Made by a program: the position numbers and the translations under genes | Notes under the pieces: model-generated | Databases searched by the model: none | Seen by the model: the letters and a program-made list of their open reading frames with translations, nothing else | What the model was told of the DNA's origin: nothing | Shown here: positions 35,090-44,696 of the stretch, one piece after another | Numbering within the stretch: position 1 is the stretch's first letter | Layout of the letters: every line of letters starts with the position of its first letter | DNA from: Ferrovibrio sp. | Lineage (GTDB): Bacteria; Pseudomonadota; Alphaproteobacteria; Ferrovibrionales; Ferrovibrionaceae | Direction: 5' to 3' | Length of the DNA: 64,000 bases | Assembly (NCBI RefSeq): GCF_017994015.1 | Contig: NZ_JAGOLP010000002.1 | Span: 164,587 to 228,586 of the forward strand

Positions 35090-36313
35090 ATGTTTTTTTC
35101 CAAGCGCCAGCGGCAGATGGAAGCCGCATGCAACGAGATCAACGACGTCTGCAAACGCGCCGCGCAGGGCGACCTTTCAGCGCGCGTGATCCATACCGAT
35201 CGTTACGGCGATGTCGGCCCGACGCTGATCGCGCTCAACCGTGCACTGGATCTGGTTGATGCCTATGTGCGTGAATCCTCGGCCTCGCTGCATTTTGCGG
35301 CGCAGGGCAAGTTTTTCCGCCCCTTCCTGCTGCGCGGCATGGCCGGTGATTTCCGCCATGGCGCGATGGAGATCAATGCGGCGCGCGGCGCCATGCGGCA
35401 AAAGGCCGAACAGGCCACCCGGCTGGAAGCCGAAGTGGCCGCCGAGCGTGAAGCCAGCGCGGCGCGGGCCAAGGCGGAGCGCAACCGGCTGGCCGACCAG
35501 TTCCAGGCCGAAGTGATGGGCGTGGTCGAAGCGGTCAAGTTGACCAGCGACACACTGTCGGACAATGCCGTGCAGCTGGCCGGCGATACCCGCACCGCCG
35601 CCGAAGCCTCGGTCATTGTCACCCAGGCGGCGCAGCAGGCCACCAACAACACCCAGGCGATTGCCGCCGCCGCCGAGCAGCTCAGCGCCAGTGTGGCCGA
35701 GGTGACACGCCAGGTGCGTGAATCACGCGCATCCAGCCAGAGTGTGGCCAGCGAAGCCTCGCGCGCCACCGATGCGGTGCATCAGCTTGAAAGCGCCAAC
35801 CGCAAGATCGACGAAGTGGTGGAATTCATCCGCTCCGTGGCGTTCCAGACCAACCTGCTGGCGCTGAATGCTTCCGTGGAAGCGGCCCGCGCCGGCGAGG
35901 CCGGCAAGGGTTTTGCCGTGGTGGCGCAGGAAGTGCGCAGCCTGGCGCAGAAGACGGCGGAAGCGGCCAAGGATATTGCGCAGCAGATCAGCGCCATCCA
36001 GGCCGCTTCGGCGCTCACCGTGCGTTCCATCGAGGTGATCCAGCAGCAATCGGCGATGCTCGACGAGCGGGTTGGCAATATCGCCGAGTCGGTGCAGGAG
36101 CAGGCCAGCGCCACCGCCGATATTTCCAACAACATCCAGTCCGCCGCAGCCGGCACCGAAAGTGTTGCCGCCAATATCCAGGATATCGCCCAGACCATCG
36201 AGCGCAGCGGCGAAGTGGCGCAGGAAGTGTCCAGCGGCGCGGCCGGCCTGCAAAGCCAGTCCGGCGCCCTGGCGCGCCAGGTGGCCGCCTTCATCGCCAA
36301 GATTCGCGGCTGA
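35090..36313 (+). CDS. Soluble methyl-accepting chemotaxis protein
   Basis: 407 residues, no membrane helix. Residues 1–110 contain a HAMP-like start ([11 protein letters not shown]) and a short helical sensor region; the rest is the chemoreceptor coiled coil with the highly conserved hairpin tip [20 protein letters not shown] (from about residue 243) and [21 protein letters not shown]. It should dock with CheW and CheA. Start ATG 35090 follows GGGGGTGG. With the preceding PAS protein it resembles an Aer receptor divided into two polypeptides. Confidence 0.88.
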   Translation: MFFSKRQRQMEAACNEINDVCKRAAQGDLSARVIHTDRYGDVGPTLIALNRALDLVDAYVRESSASLHFAAQGKFFRPFLLRGMAGDFRHGAMEINAARGAMRQKAEQATRLEAEVAAEREASAARAKAERNRLADQFQAEVMGVVEAVKLTSDTLSDNAVQLAGDTRTAAEASVIVTQAAQQATNNTQAIAAAAEQLSASVAEVTRQVRESRASSQSVASEASRATDAVHQLESANRKIDEVVEFIRSVAFQTNLLALNASVEAARAGEAGKGFAVVAQEVRSLAQKTAEAAKDIAQQISAIQAASALTVRSIEVIQQQSAMLDERVGNIAESVQEQASATADISNNIQSAAAGTESVAANIQDIAQTIERSGEVAQEVSSGAAGLQSQSGALARQVAAFIAKIRG

Positions 36314-36319
36314 GGCGGT

Positions 36320-36796
36320 TCAGCCAGCAGCTTTTCTGGCGGCGGCTTTTTTAGTCGTTTTCTTCGGCGCGGACTTTTTGGCGGCGGCCGGCTTGGCCTC
36401 TGGCGGGCGGGTGGCGCCGATCAGCAGCAAAGCCACATCATCCACTTCCACCGAAAGCTGCGCCAGTTTGGGCGCCGCCACATGCAGCTTGCCATGCAGG
36501 CCGCGCGGGCTGGCGCCCACCACACTGGCAGCCAACGGCTTGGCGCGGCCCTCCAGCCACAGCTTGATCTTGCTGCCGGCCGGCAGGTCGGGCGGCGGGT
36601 TGAACAGGAAGCCGGTCAGCGACAGGTTGTCGATGCTGCCGGGATATAGCGTGCCGGCATGTTCCAGGCGGGCGGCGATGGTGGTGTCGCGCCTCTCGAA
36701 GCGGCGCCGATTGGACGCCTGCTGCTGCTCTGCCTTGCCGGCCATGCCGATTGCCCCACGAATACCCGTAACAATATTGGCAGCAGAGTAAAACAT
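36320..36796 (-). CDS. PilZ-domain protein with Lys/Ala-rich tail
   Basis: About 158 residues. The c-di-GMP-binding PilZ signature is present: RRRFERRDTT (RxxxR motif) near residue 30 and IDNLSLTG (D/NxSxxG) near 55. The C-terminal 25 residues are AKKSAPKKTTKKAAARK-like, which suggests nucleic-acid or acidic-surface contact. It is convergent with the chemoreceptor gene (6-bp gap) and divergent from the pentapeptide gene, so a motility role is plausible. Starts at 36877 (GTG) or 36745 (ATG) are also possible. Confidence 0.8.
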   Translation of the reverse strand: MFYSAANIVTGIRGAIGMAGKAEQQQASNRRRFERRDTTIAARLEHAGTLYPGSIDNLSLTGFLFNPPPDLPAGSKIKLWLEGRAKPLAASVVGASPRGLHGKLHVAAPKLAQLSVEVDDVALLLIGATRPPEAKPAAAKKSAPKKTTKKAAARKAAG

Positions 36797-36888
36797 GCGC
36801 CACCGATTGTGAAAGACTTCTTGTTGGCTGCGTTGGTAAAGCTGTGGCGCCCGAGCGGCGCTTTGCCTATTATTCACGCAAGAGTAAC

Positions 36889-38133
36889 ATGCGAGACGCC
36901 ATGACCGCCCGGCTGCCGCCGCAACCCGTTGTTTGGGCGCTATCCCGCCACACAGCCTTCCTTGCCGGGCGCCAGGGCGGCGAACGGCTGCAACGACGCA
37001 ATGAGGATTTCTCCGGCCTCGATCTCGGCGGCGCCATCCTCGATGATGCCATCCTGTCCGGCTGCCTGTTCACCGACAGTTCGCTCAATTCGGCCCAGTT
37101 TGTGCGCGCCGACCTGTTCAGCGCCGATTTCACCCGCGCCGACCTGACCCGCACCATGTTTGACAAGGCCGATCTGCGTGGCGCCAATTTCCTCATGTCG
37201 GTGCTGCGCCAGACCTCGTTCCGCCAGGCCGATCTGCGCCCGGGCCAGATCCTGCGCGCCGATCCGGCCGGCAAACAAACCGCTGAAAACGTGCCGGTGA
37301 ATATGAGCGGCGCCAATCTGGAAGAGGCCAATCTCAAAAGCGCCTATCTGGATCAGGCCAATCTGAGCAATACCAAGGCGGTGGGCGCCAGCTTTGCCTC
37401 GGCCAGCCTGTTTGCGGTCAACCTGACCGGGGCCGACCTGACCAATGCCGATTTTGCCGGCGCCAAACTGAAGGAAGCCACCCTGGTTGGCGCCAAGCTG
37501 GATGGCGCGCGCTTCACCAATGCCGATCTGCGTGGCGCCAATCTGCGCAGTGTTGATCTCAGTCAGGCCGATACCACCGGCGCCAATCTGCAAGGCGCCA
37601 TCCATCGCGGCGCCTCGGCGCAATTGCCGCCTGAAGTGGAAGCCCGGCTCAAGGCGCATGGCCGCTGGATCGTGTCCAATGGCGCCGAGGGCGAACGCGC
37701 CGTGTTCAGCCAGATGAAATTGCAGGGGCTGGATTTTTCCAGTTGCGACCTGCGCGCCGCCGTGTTTCACGACACCAACCTGGCCGGTGCGTTTTTCACC
37801 CGCAGCCAGCTTTTGTTCACCAGCTTTATCGGCGCCGATCTGCGCAAGGCCAATTTTGACCAGGCGGATTGCGGCGGCACCAATTTCTCCGGCGCCAATC
37901 TGGGTGGGGCGCTGTTTCGCGCCACCAGGCTGATCGGCGTGCCGATCTATAACGCGCAGAATCAGCGCACCGGCAAGGTGCTGTTCCCACGCTTTGACGG
38001 CAGCGACCTGAGCGGCGCCGATCTGCGCGGCGCCATGGTGGAGGGGGTGGATTTCAGCAGCAGCACTTTCGCCAAGGTCAATCTTGCCGGTGCCGAATTG
38101 ATCAACTGCACCGGCATGCAGTCGCGGCGCTGA
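36889..38133 (+). CDS. Pentapeptide-repeat protein
   Basis: 414 residues. Long runs of A(D/N)LxX pentapeptides form right-handed beta-helix sections, for example RADLFSADFTRADLTRTMF, GANLEEANLKSAYLDQANL and GSDLSGADLRGAMVEGVDF. A break near residues 250–280 (PPEVEARLKAHGRWIVSNG) separates two helices. No enzymatic domain is seen. Function is unknown; some such proteins shield DNA gyrase, others are scaffolds. Two in-frame ATGs (36889, 36901) are possible starts. Confidence 0.85.
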   Translation: MRDAMTARLPPQPVVWALSRHTAFLAGRQGGERLQRRNEDFSGLDLGGAILDDAILSGCLFTDSSLNSAQFVRADLFSADFTRADLTRTMFDKADLRGANFLMSVLRQTSFRQADLRPGQILRADPAGKQTAENVPVNMSGANLEEANLKSAYLDQANLSNTKAVGASFASASLFAVNLTGADLTNADFAGAKLKEATLVGAKLDGARFTNADLRGANLRSVDLSQADTTGANLQGAIHRGASAQLPPEVEARLKAHGRWIVSNGAEGERAVFSQMKLQGLDFSSCDLRAAVFHDTNLAGAFFTRSQLLFTSFIGADLRKANFDQADCGGTNFSGANLGGALFRATRLIGVPIYNAQNQRTGKVLFPRFDGSDLSGADLRGAMVEGVDFSSSTFAKVNLAGAELINCTGMQSRR

Positions 38134-38140
38134 GGCGGCC

Positions 38141-38611
38141 GTGACGGTGCGGCTTGACCCCGGCCTGCATTACAGCGATGCACGGCTGGCAGCTTTGCAT
38201 CATTGGTGGCAGGCCAAGGCGGCGGTGCGTGGCGCCTTGCCGGGCCGGGCCGATTTTGAGCCGCTGGAGATGCGCGATCTGTTGCAGGATCTCTACATGG
38301 TGGATGTGCTGCGCCTGCCCGATGCGCTGCGTTTCCGCTATCGCCTGATCGGCACCGCAATCACCCAGCGCACCGGGCGTGATGTCACCGGGCGGTTTTT
38401 TGAGGATGTCTATCCGGCCTGGCTGCTGGCGGATTTCTCGGCCAGTTTCCGCTGGATCGTGGCCGAGCGCCGGCCGTTGCGCTCGTTTGGCAATATGGAA
38501 TTTTCCGGCCAGGGTTATCTGGGCTTCGAGGCATTAGAAGTACCGCTGGCGACCGATGGCAACCAGATCGATATCATTCTCGGTGTGCTGGCATTGCTGC
38601 CAGCGCCATGA
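38141..38611 (+). CDS. PAS_5-family single-domain protein
   Basis: 156 residues with one PAS_5-type domain: LHHWWQAKAAVRGALPGRADF, then LQDLYMVDVL, FRYRLIGTAITQRTGRDVTG and the final LEVPLATDGNQIDIILGVL. The same pattern (W…RADF…L…LLDV…RYRLIGS…GYDLTG…LPL…G…D) recurs in the proteins at 57191, 61745 and 62810. No output domain is attached. GTG 38141 is the only reasonable start; it follows the pentapeptide gene by seven bases. Role unknown, perhaps ligand sensing. Confidence 0.8.
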   Translation: MTVRLDPGLHYSDARLAALHHWWQAKAAVRGALPGRADFEPLEMRDLLQDLYMVDVLRLPDALRFRYRLIGTAITQRTGRDVTGRFFEDVYPAWLLADFSASFRWIVAERRPLRSFGNMEFSGQGYLGFEALEVPLATDGNQIDIILGVLALLPAP

Positions 38612-38623
38612 GCCGGCGGGCCG

Positions 38624-38887
38624 TCAGGCCTCAAAATGCTGCCAGGCCACCTTGCCCAGCGGCATGTTCTTCAGCTTTTCGACAAAGGGTTTGGCGCCGA
38701 TATAGACCGGCGACAGATTAACCCCCTGGGCCACCAGCACCAGATCAGCCCGGCCGAGTTTCTGCTGGAAGGCGCTCATCGAGCGCTGCGCCATCTCGGA
38801 CGTGGCAATGCCGGCTTCGGCCACCATGATCAAGGTGACAACTTTGCCGTCAATCTGGAAGTTCGCGAATGGATATTTCTGCGGCAT
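38624..38887 (-). CDS. Hypothetical 87-residue protein
   Basis: I do not recognise this small protein. It begins MPQKYPFANFQIDGKVVTLI, has no membrane helix or signal peptide, and contains a mixed alpha/beta pattern (VVTLIMVAEAG, ADLVLVAQGVNLSPVYIG). A clear GGGAGG ribosome site lies just before its ATG, which supports it as real. It is convergent with the PAS_5 gene (12-bp gap). Confidence 0.65.
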   Translation of the reverse strand: MPQKYPFANFQIDGKVVTLIMVAEAGIATSEMAQRSMSAFQQKLGRADLVLVAQGVNLSPVYIGAKPFVEKLKNMPLGKVAWQHFEA

Positions 38888-39011
38888 GATCCCTCCCGGT
38901 ATGCGGGACGTGTGGACATCCTAGACCTGTTTTGGCCGGCGTCCAGGGGGAATTTGACACAATGTGACTAAAGCATGGTTAATTGTATGCAAAAATTTGA
39001 CGGGTTGCCAT

Positions 39012-39755
39012 TCAGAGCGGCAAGAATATGAAATTGAATACATAATCCGCCCGGCTCGGCGGCGCGCGATGGTTGGTTTCGGGGTCCAGCCGGGCAAAAT
39101 GGGTCAATTGGCCCTTGCGCAACGCATAGGCGGCATAACCCAGCGCTTCCACCTCGGCCACCATGGTCTCAATCGGCTTGCGCGTATGCGCCTCTTCCAT
39201 CTCGATCACCAGCACCGGGCGGTCGCGCCGGATCAGGTCGGCCGCACCGGCCAGCACTTCGGCCTCAAAACCTTCCACATCGATCTTGATGAAACCGACC
39301 GGCGGCAGGCCACAATCATCCAGCCGCTTGGCAGGCACGCTGACACTGCCATAACTGGCGCCCACCTTGGCGGCATTGAGCGAGCCGCCCTGGTTGGAAT
39401 AACCCTTGCGGCCCAGCGGGATACGCAATTCGGCGGTGCCGGTGGCGTTGGAGGCCGCGACCTGCCAGGCTTCGGCATTCTGCGGCTTGCAGCGTTGCAG
39501 CACACGAAACGGCTTGGGATTTGGTTCCAGGGCAAAAACCTGGCGGCAATGCTGCGCCAGCATCCAGGTCCACACGCCCTTGTTGGCGCCAACATCCAGC
39601 GCGGCGCGGACCGGATCGACCAGGAACGGCACCAGGGCCAGTTCGCGTTCGCCACGCCGCAGCTCCTTCCACACCCGATAGCGGATATAGAGGCTGCCCG
39701 GGATCAGGCTGTATTTGAGTTTTTCTTCAAAGGTGGAGGGTGGTTCCCAGGCCAT
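39012..39755 (-). CDS. FkbM-family SAM-dependent methyltransferase
   Basis: 247 residues. The SAM-binding motif I is ALDVGANKGVWTWMLAQ (about 52–68), followed by VFALEPNPKPFRVL and the FkbM signature IKIDVEGFEAEVLAGAADLI (about 159–178). Such enzymes O-methylate sugars or small molecules. The start at 39755 is chosen because the longer open frame runs through the tRNA-Thr gene, which cannot be coding. No polysaccharide genes lie nearby. Confidence 0.85.
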   Translation of the reverse strand: MAWEPPSTFEEKLKYSLIPGSLYIRYRVWKELRRGERELALVPFLVDPVRAALDVGANKGVWTWMLAQHCRQVFALEPNPKPFRVLQRCKPQNAEAWQVAASNATGTAELRIPLGRKGYSNQGGSLNAAKVGASYGSVSVPAKRLDDCGLPPVGFIKIDVEGFEAEVLAGAADLIRRDRPVLVIEMEEAHTRKPIETMVAEVEALGYAAYALRKGQLTHFARLDPETNHRAPPSRADYVFNFIFLPL

Positions 39756-39799
39756 GCGCGAAACGTCTCTTATGAGAGGCCGCCCCGGGAAGGGGCCGC

Positions 39800-39874
39800 T
39801 GGTGCTGCCGGACAGGATTGAACTGTCGACCTCGTCATTACCAATGACGTGCTCTACCACTGAGCTACGGCAGC
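39800..39874 (-). tRNA. tRNA-Thr (GGT anticodon)
   Basis: Read on the minus strand the gene starts GCTGCCGTAGCTCAGTGGTA and ends CGGCAGC-A-CCA. The acceptor stem pairs GCTGCCG with CGGCAGC. The anticodon stem is CGTCA/TGACG with loop TTGGTAA, giving anticodon GGT (threonine, ACC/ACU codons). The T loop GTTCAATCC is standard and the CCA end is encoded (39800–39802). A GC-rich inverted repeat (GCCCC-N5-GGGGC) follows at 39782–39796. Confidence 0.93.
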
Positions 39875-40038
39875 GTGCCGGCTGAAAACGGCGCGGAAAG
39901 TGCCACAGGCTTTTGCGGGATGCAAGCACCCCGGCGGCGAAAAGGCACCGCCGCCGCTTGACCCGGCGAAACAAGGCGTTATCCAGGGGATGCCAAAGGA
40001 CAAAAGCGTATCAGTATCGGTGTGATGGGGTTTGTGGC

Positions 40039-40578
40039 GTGGCGGCAAAGCTTGAAATCGAACGGAAATTCCTGGTGGCCGATCCCGGCATTGTTGCCGG
40101 CCTGGGCGGCCGGCAATTGCTGCAAGGCTATTTCGGCGCCATCGGCGCGTTCCATCTGCGCATCCGGCTGGCAGCCCAGGCCGGGCAGGAACAAGCCTGG
40201 GTGACAGTGAAAAGCGACGCCCCCGGCATCGCGCGCCAGGAATATGAAACTGAGATTCCACCCGCCCTGGCGCGCCGCCTGCTGGCCGGCTGCCCGAGCC
40301 GGCACAAGATTGAAAAAACCCGCTACCGGCTGCGCGCCGAACAGGGCCATGCCGGGCTGTTCTGGGAGATCGACCAGTTCCACGGCGACCATGCCGGCCT
40401 GTGGTTGGCCGAGATTGAACTGGACCGCGCCGACCGCCCGCTTGACCTGCCGCCCTGGCTCGGCGCCGAAGTGACCAACGATCCGGCCTATCGCAATGCC
40501 GCCCTGGCTGCCGCCCCGGCCGGCCCGGCAGCGGTGGATGCCGAATTGCAAACCTATATCGACGCCCTGCTGAAATGA
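40039..40578 (+). CDS. CYTH-domain protein (triphosphate tunnel fold)
   Basis: About 179 residues. The N-terminal signature KLEIERKFLVAD matches the ExExK motif of CYTH proteins (class IV adenylate cyclases, thiamine triphosphatases and inorganic triphosphatases). Basic and acidic tunnel residues follow in FHLRIRLAAQ, AWVTVKSDAPG, RQEYETEIP, KIEKTRYRL and LAEIELDRAD. It most likely hydrolyses a triphosphate. The GTG at 40039 places the signature at the N-terminus as usual; no ATG lies in a suitable place. Confidence 0.85.
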   Translation: MAAKLEIERKFLVADPGIVAGLGGRQLLQGYFGAIGAFHLRIRLAAQAGQEQAWVTVKSDAPGIARQEYETEIPPALARRLLAGCPSRHKIEKTRYRLRAEQGHAGLFWEIDQFHGDHAGLWLAEIELDRADRPLDLPPWLGAEVTNDPAYRNAALAAAPAGPAAVDAELQTYIDALLK

Positions 40579-40591
40579 GTATAACCGGCGC

Positions 40592-40759
40592 ATGACGCAT
40601 CTGACCGAGCAGACACAGGCCAGACAGGAAGAACGGCGCGACCGGCTGGCAGCGCAATTACGCGCCAATTTGGCGCGCCGCAAGCAGCAGGGCCGCAGCC
40701 GCGAAGCCCAGCAGCCGGCGCAGGATGTGGCCCAGGATGCCAGGGAGGAAACCCGCTGA
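40592..40759 (+). CDS. Small basic helical protein upstream of dcd
   Basis: A 55-residue frame, [20 protein letters not shown] at the start, with [15 protein letters not shown] in the middle, rich in Arg, Gln and Glu. Its TGA overlaps the dcd ATG (ATGA), and it begins 14 bases after the CYTH stop, so it is translationally coupled. Short proteins with an LRANLxRRKxQ-type core are familiar in alphaproteobacteria, but I know of no function. Confidence 0.6.
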   Translation: MTHLTEQTQARQEERRDRLAAQLRANLARRKQQGRSREAQQPAQDVAQDAREETR

Positions 40760-41313
40760 TGACGGTGATGAGCGATATCTGGATCCGCGACATGGCGCGC
40801 CGGCACAACATGATCGAGCCGTTTGTGGAGGCGCAGAAGCGCGAAGGCACCATCTCCTACGGCCTGTCCTCCTATGGCTACGATGCCCGCGTGGCGCGCG
40901 AATTCAAGATTTTCACCAATGTCGACAGCGCCGTGGTCGATCCCAAACAATTCTCGCCGGCTTCCTTTGTGGATCGCGACACCGATGTTTGTGTCATCCC
41001 GCCGAATTCCTTCGCCCTGGCGCGCACGGTGGAATATTTCCGCATCCCGCGCGATGTGCTGGTGATCTGCCTCGGCAAGAGCACCTATGCGCGCTGCGGC
41101 ATCATCGTCAATGTCACGCCGCTGGAGCCGGAATGGGAAGGCCATGTGACGCTGGAATTCTCCAACACCACACCGCTGCCGGCCAAAATCTACGCCAATG
41201 AAGGCGCCTGCCAGTTCCTGTTCCTCAAAGGCGATCAGCCCTGCGAAACCAGCTATGCCGATCGCGCCGGCAAATATATGGGCCAGCGCGGCGTGACTTT
41301 GCCCAAGCTCTGA
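40759..41313 (+). CDS. dcd: dCTP deaminase
   Basis: 184 residues. It deaminates dCTP to dUTP for dTMP synthesis. Family motifs are intact: [14 protein letters not shown] (about 33–46), the [24 protein letters not shown] active-site segment (about 110–133, with the Ser/Arg phosphate contacts and catalytic Glu near 138 in TLEFSNTT) and the C-terminal [13 protein letters not shown] that closes over the nucleotide. Length is typical. Confidence 0.94.
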   Translation: MTVMSDIWIRDMARRHNMIEPFVEAQKREGTISYGLSSYGYDARVAREFKIFTNVDSAVVDPKQFSPASFVDRDTDVCVIPPNSFALARTVEYFRIPRDVLVICLGKSTYARCGIIVNVTPLEPEWEGHVTLEFSNTTPLPAKIYANEGACQFLFLKGDQPCETSYADRAGKYMGQRGVTLPKL

Positions 41314-41395
41314 ATGGCGAAAATCCATCTGTAAATAGACGTATATGGTGTATCATGGCCCTAAACCGCCCCCATAGGGCGGGATCGGGGGCGCC

Positions 41396-42121
41396 ATGGA
41401 TGCCGCGTTGCAGGACAGCATCACCCATCTGCTGCTGGAGCATGAAATCGGCGGCGATGCCGAGCTGCCCTATCGGCTCAGTTTTGCCGCCAAGGGCCAG
41501 AGTGGCGCGTCGTTTGGCGCCACCCAGGGCGATCTCAACACCAATGCTGCCTGCAAGCCGGTTTTCCGCAAAATTCTGGGCCAGCGTGGCGATGTCACCG
41601 GTTTCAGTGCGGCGCGGCAAGCTGCTGTATTCGCGGCCCTGATCGGCAAGCCCAATCCGCGTGATCCGTTCCAGGATGGCGGCGCCACGATCCGGGCCAT
41701 CAACCAGGCGCTCGGCCATGCCCAGTCGCGGCCGCAGATCAATGCCATGGACCAGGCCCAGCTGGCCGAGGTCTGCGCCATGGTGGATGGCGCGACAGCG
41801 GCGGCGGCCGAGGCCGGGCATGCGCTGTCGCCGGCAGGCCAGGTGGCGCTGGCGCTGTATTGCAATCAGTTCGGCGCCCCCACCACCGTCAAGGCCTGGC
41901 TGCGCGGCGAGCCGGTGACGCTGGACGGCCAGCCGGTACCGCCGGCGCCAGCCGGCCAGGTGGGGCTGGAAAGCCTGCTCGATTATATCGGCCGCACCAA
42001 ATACTACCGGGCGAACCCGAAGAATTTTCAGCGTTTCTGCGCCATTACGCGCAGCTTTGCCGCAAATCTGCCGGAATCCCCGGCGATACCCGGGCCTGCC
42101 GGCCCCCCAGTCGGAGTCTGA
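41396..42121 (+). CDS. Hypothetical protein with a SFGATQGD motif
   Basis: 241 residues, no signal peptide or membrane helix. I do not recognise the family. The N-terminal part has LPYRLSFAAKGQSGASFGATQGDLNTN (about 23–49); the G-x-S-F-G-x-x-Q-G-D arrangement recalls the substrate loop of lysozyme- or chitosanase-like enzymes but this is only a resemblance. The C-terminal part ends Pro/Gly-rich. A perfect hairpin CCGCCC-N5-GGGCGG lies at 41366–41382 before the start. It sits alone between dcd and murA. Confidence 0.65.
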   Translation: MDAALQDSITHLLLEHEIGGDAELPYRLSFAAKGQSGASFGATQGDLNTNAACKPVFRKILGQRGDVTGFSAARQAAVFAALIGKPNPRDPFQDGGATIRAINQALGHAQSRPQINAMDQAQLAEVCAMVDGATAAAAEAGHALSPAGQVALALYCNQFGAPTTVKAWLRGEPVTLDGQPVPPAPAGQVGLESLLDYIGRTKYYRANPKNFQRFCAITRSFAANLPESPAIPGPAGPPVGV

Positions 42122-42232
42122 TGCCGGGAAGCATGGCAAAGCCGGGGGGGATGCGGTAAAACCGCCTTAAATCCTCCATTCTCTGTGTCGTGCCGGGCAT
42201 CGTTTCCGGGCGGCCTCCCGGGTAGTTTTTCC

Positions 42233-43528
42233 ATGGATCGTATTCGGTTGCGCGGCGGCAAGCCGCTTTTCGGCACCATCGCCATTGGCGGCGCCAAGAA
42301 TGCGGCTTTGCCGCTGATGGCAGCCAGCCTGCTCACCACGGAAACCCTGTCACTGTCCAATGTGCCGCATCTGGCCGATATCGCCACCATGGCGCATCTG
42401 CTGCAACAGCATGGTGTGGATGTGGCGATGGATGGCGGCCCGGGCTATGCAGACCGCGGTACCGCCGAGGGCCGCACCATCCATCTCACCGCCGGCCATA
42501 TCGCCTCAACGCTGGCGCCCTATGATCTGGTGCGCAAGATGCGCGCCTCGGTGCTGGTGCTGGGGCCGCTGCTGGCGCGCTGCGGCGAGGCCGAAGTGAG
42601 CCTGCCCGGCGGCTGCGCCATCGGCACCCGGCCGGTGGACCTGCATATCGCCGCTTTGCGCGAGATGGGTGCCGAAATCGATATTGCCAATGGTTATATC
42701 AAGGCCCGCGCGCCCAAGGGGCTGAAGGGCGCCGTGGTGCGTTTCCCGATGGTATCGGTGGGCGCCACCGAGAATATCCTGATGGCGGCCTGCCTGGCCG
42801 AGGGTATCACGGTGCTGGAAAATGCCGCCCGCGAGCCGGAAATCGGCGACCTGGCACGCTGCCTGGTGGCGATGGGCGCCGAGATTGACGGCATCGACAC
42901 GGAACGCCTGGTGGTGCAGGGCCAGACCTCGCTGCACGGCGCCCGCCATGCCATTCTGCCGGATCGCATCGAAACCGGCACCTATGCCGCTGCGGTGGCG
43001 ATCACCGGCGGCGAAGTGGAACTGGTCGGCGCCAAGCCCTCGCTGACCGAGGCGGTGAATGACAAGCTGGTGGAAGCCGGCTGCCAGATCACGCCGACGG
43101 CGCGCGGCATGCTGGTGAAGCGTAATGGCAGCCGGCTGCGCGGCGTGGATTTCCTCACCCAGCCTTATCCCGGTTTCCCCACCGACATGCAGGCCCAGGT
43201 GATGTCGATCATGGCGGTGGCCGATGGCGCCGCGATGATCACCGAGACGATCTTTGAAAACCGCTTCATGCATGTGCCGGAACTGACCCGCATGGGCGCC
43301 AATATTGTGGTGCATGGCTCGTCGGCGCTGGTACGCGGCGTTGGCCAGCTGACCGGTGCGCCGGTGATGGCCACCGATCTGCGCGCCTCGGTGTCGCTGG
43401 TGCTGGCTGGCCTGGCGGCACAGGGCGAAACCGTGGTCAACCGCGTTTACCACCTGGATCGCGGCTATGAGCGGCTGGAAGACAAACTGGCCGCCTGCGG
43501 CGCCGATATCGAGCGGCTCAAGGGATGA
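42233..43528 (+). CDS. murA: UDP-N-acetylglucosamine 1-carboxyvinyltransferase
   Basis: 431 residues, first committed enzyme of peptidoglycan synthesis, adding enolpyruvate to UDP-GlcNAc. [16 protein letters not shown] near residue 19 holds the conserved Lys-Asn, and the fosfomycin-target Cys is in [15 protein letters not shown] (near 128). The C-terminal part has [11 protein letters not shown] and the [15 protein letters not shown] motif. The start at 42233 is preferred over an upstream ATG at 42185 that would add 16 unlike residues. It overlaps the DUF2948 gene by four bases. Confidence 0.95.
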   Translation: MDRIRLRGGKPLFGTIAIGGAKNAALPLMAASLLTTETLSLSNVPHLADIATMAHLLQQHGVDVAMDGGPGYADRGTAEGRTIHLTAGHIASTLAPYDLVRKMRASVLVLGPLLARCGEAEVSLPGGCAIGTRPVDLHIAALREMGAEIDIANGYIKARAPKGLKGAVVRFPMVSVGATENILMAACLAEGITVLENAAREPEIGDLARCLVAMGAEIDGIDTERLVVQGQTSLHGARHAILPDRIETGTYAAAVAITGGEVELVGAKPSLTEAVNDKLVEAGCQITPTARGMLVKRNGSRLRGVDFLTQPYPGFPTDMQAQVMSIMAVADGAAMITETIFENRFMHVPELTRMGANIVVHGSSALVRGVGQLTGAPVMATDLRASVSLVLAGLAAQGETVVNRVYHLDRGYERLEDKLAACGADIERLKG

Positions 43529-44031
43529 AGGCCAAACTTGCGCCGCTGCGCCTGCGCGCCGAGGATGCCGAGGATATCACGGTATTATCGGCCTGTTTGC
43601 AGGATGCCACGCTGAGCCTGGCCGATATCGCCTGGCAGCCGCGCCAGCGCCGCTTTACCCTGCTGCTGCGGCGGTTCCGCTGGGAGGATGAAGCCCAGGA
43701 AACCCTGCGCGGCCTGCGCAAACTGGGCGCCAAGCCGCATTTCCGCAGCCAGGCCGGCTTGCATTTTGATGGCGTGCTGCGGGTGCAGCGGCTGAATCTG
43801 GATCAGCGCAACAGCGCCCAGATGCTGGAATTGCTGTCGGTGCTGGCCGAGCCGGCCCAGCCGGCAGCCGCCGCCGATGACCCGGCCGCCAGCCTGACGC
43901 TGATTTTCGCCGGGGGTGGCGCGATCCGCCTGGATGTGGAATGCATTGCCGCCGAATTGCAGGATATCGGCTTGCCCTACCCGGTGCGCCGGGTTCCGAA
44001 ACACCGTACCGACGACGCAGCAGAGTCATGA
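43525..44031 (+). CDS. DUF2948 family protein
   Basis: 168 residues of the conserved alphaproteobacterial DUF2948 family. Typical parts are [28 protein letters not shown] near the start, [13 protein letters not shown] and the final [16 protein letters not shown]. It is always near murA and hisG, as here, where it overlaps both neighbours by four bases (ATGA). Function is unknown. Confidence 0.9.
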   Translation: MKAKLAPLRLRAEDAEDITVLSACLQDATLSLADIAWQPRQRRFTLLLRRFRWEDEAQETLRGLRKLGAKPHFRSQAGLHFDGVLRVQRLNLDQRNSAQMLELLSVLAEPAQPAAAADDPAASLTLIFAGGGAIRLDVECIAAELQDIGLPYPVRRVPKHRTDDAAES

Positions 44032-44696
44032 CCCCGCCAAACGATGCCATCCTCGTCATGGCCCTGCCCAAGGGCCGCATCCTCAAGGAAGTGCTGCCGC
44101 TGCTGAAGCGCGCCGGCATCATCCCGGAGGCCGAATTTCACGACGATAATTCGCGCAAGCTGCGTTTTGCCACCAACCATCCGGGGCTGGAACTGATCCG
44201 GGTGCGCAGCTTCGATGTCGCCACCTTTGTTGCCTTCGGCGCCGCCCAGCTTGGCGTGGCCGGCAATGATGTGCTGATGGAATTCGACTATCCCGAAATC
44301 TACGCGCCGCTTGATCTGGGCATTGGGCATTGCCGGCTCAGTGTGGCCGAGCCGGCGGAATTGAGCCAGGCCGACGATCCGCGGCGCTGGAGCCATGTGC
44401 GCGTGGCGACGAAATACCCGCATGTGACACATGATTATTTCGCCAAGCGCGGCGTGCAGGCGGAATGTATCAAGCTGAACGGCGCCATGGAATTGGCGCC
44501 CACGCTTGGCCTGTGCCGGCGCATCGTGGACCTGGTTTCCACCGGCGCCACCTTGCAGGCCAATGGTCTGGTCGAGGTTGAAGTGATTGCCCAGGTCACC
44601 TCGCGCCTGGTGGTGAACCGGGCGGCGCTGAAAACCCGGCCCATCGAAGTGGGCGGCTGGATCGAGCGTATCCGCGAGGTGGTCGATGCCGGTTGA
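44028..44696 (+). CDS. hisG: ATP phosphoribosyltransferase, short form
   Basis: 222 residues: the short HisG that lacks the C-terminal regulatory domain and needs HisZ, which is not in this window. It joins PRPP and ATP in the first step of histidine synthesis. Family motifs: [49 protein letters not shown] and the PRPP loop [16 protein letters not shown]. It overlaps hisD by 11 bases. Confidence 0.94.
   Translation: MTPPNDAILVMALPKGRILKEVLPLLKRAGIIPEAEFHDDNSRKLRFATNHPGLELIRVRSFDVATFVAFGAAQLGVAGNDVLMEFDYPEIYAPLDLGIGHCRLSVAEPAELSQADDPRRWSHVRVATKYPHVTHDYFAKRGVQAECIKLNGAMELAPTLGLCRRIVDLVSTGATLQANGLVEVEVIAQVTSRLVVNRAALKTRPIEVGGWIERIREVVDAG

Noticed and set aside
36323..36352. Hairpin GCCAG-N8-CTGGC followed by T-run after the chemoreceptor gene
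   Set aside because: It resembles a terminator but lies inside the convergent PilZ coding end and the T-run is eight bases away from the stem; not called separately.
39756..39974. N-terminal extension of the FkbM methyltransferase frame
   Set aside because: The frame runs through the tRNA-Thr gene; the translated string is a known type of tRNA artefact. The true start is at 39755.
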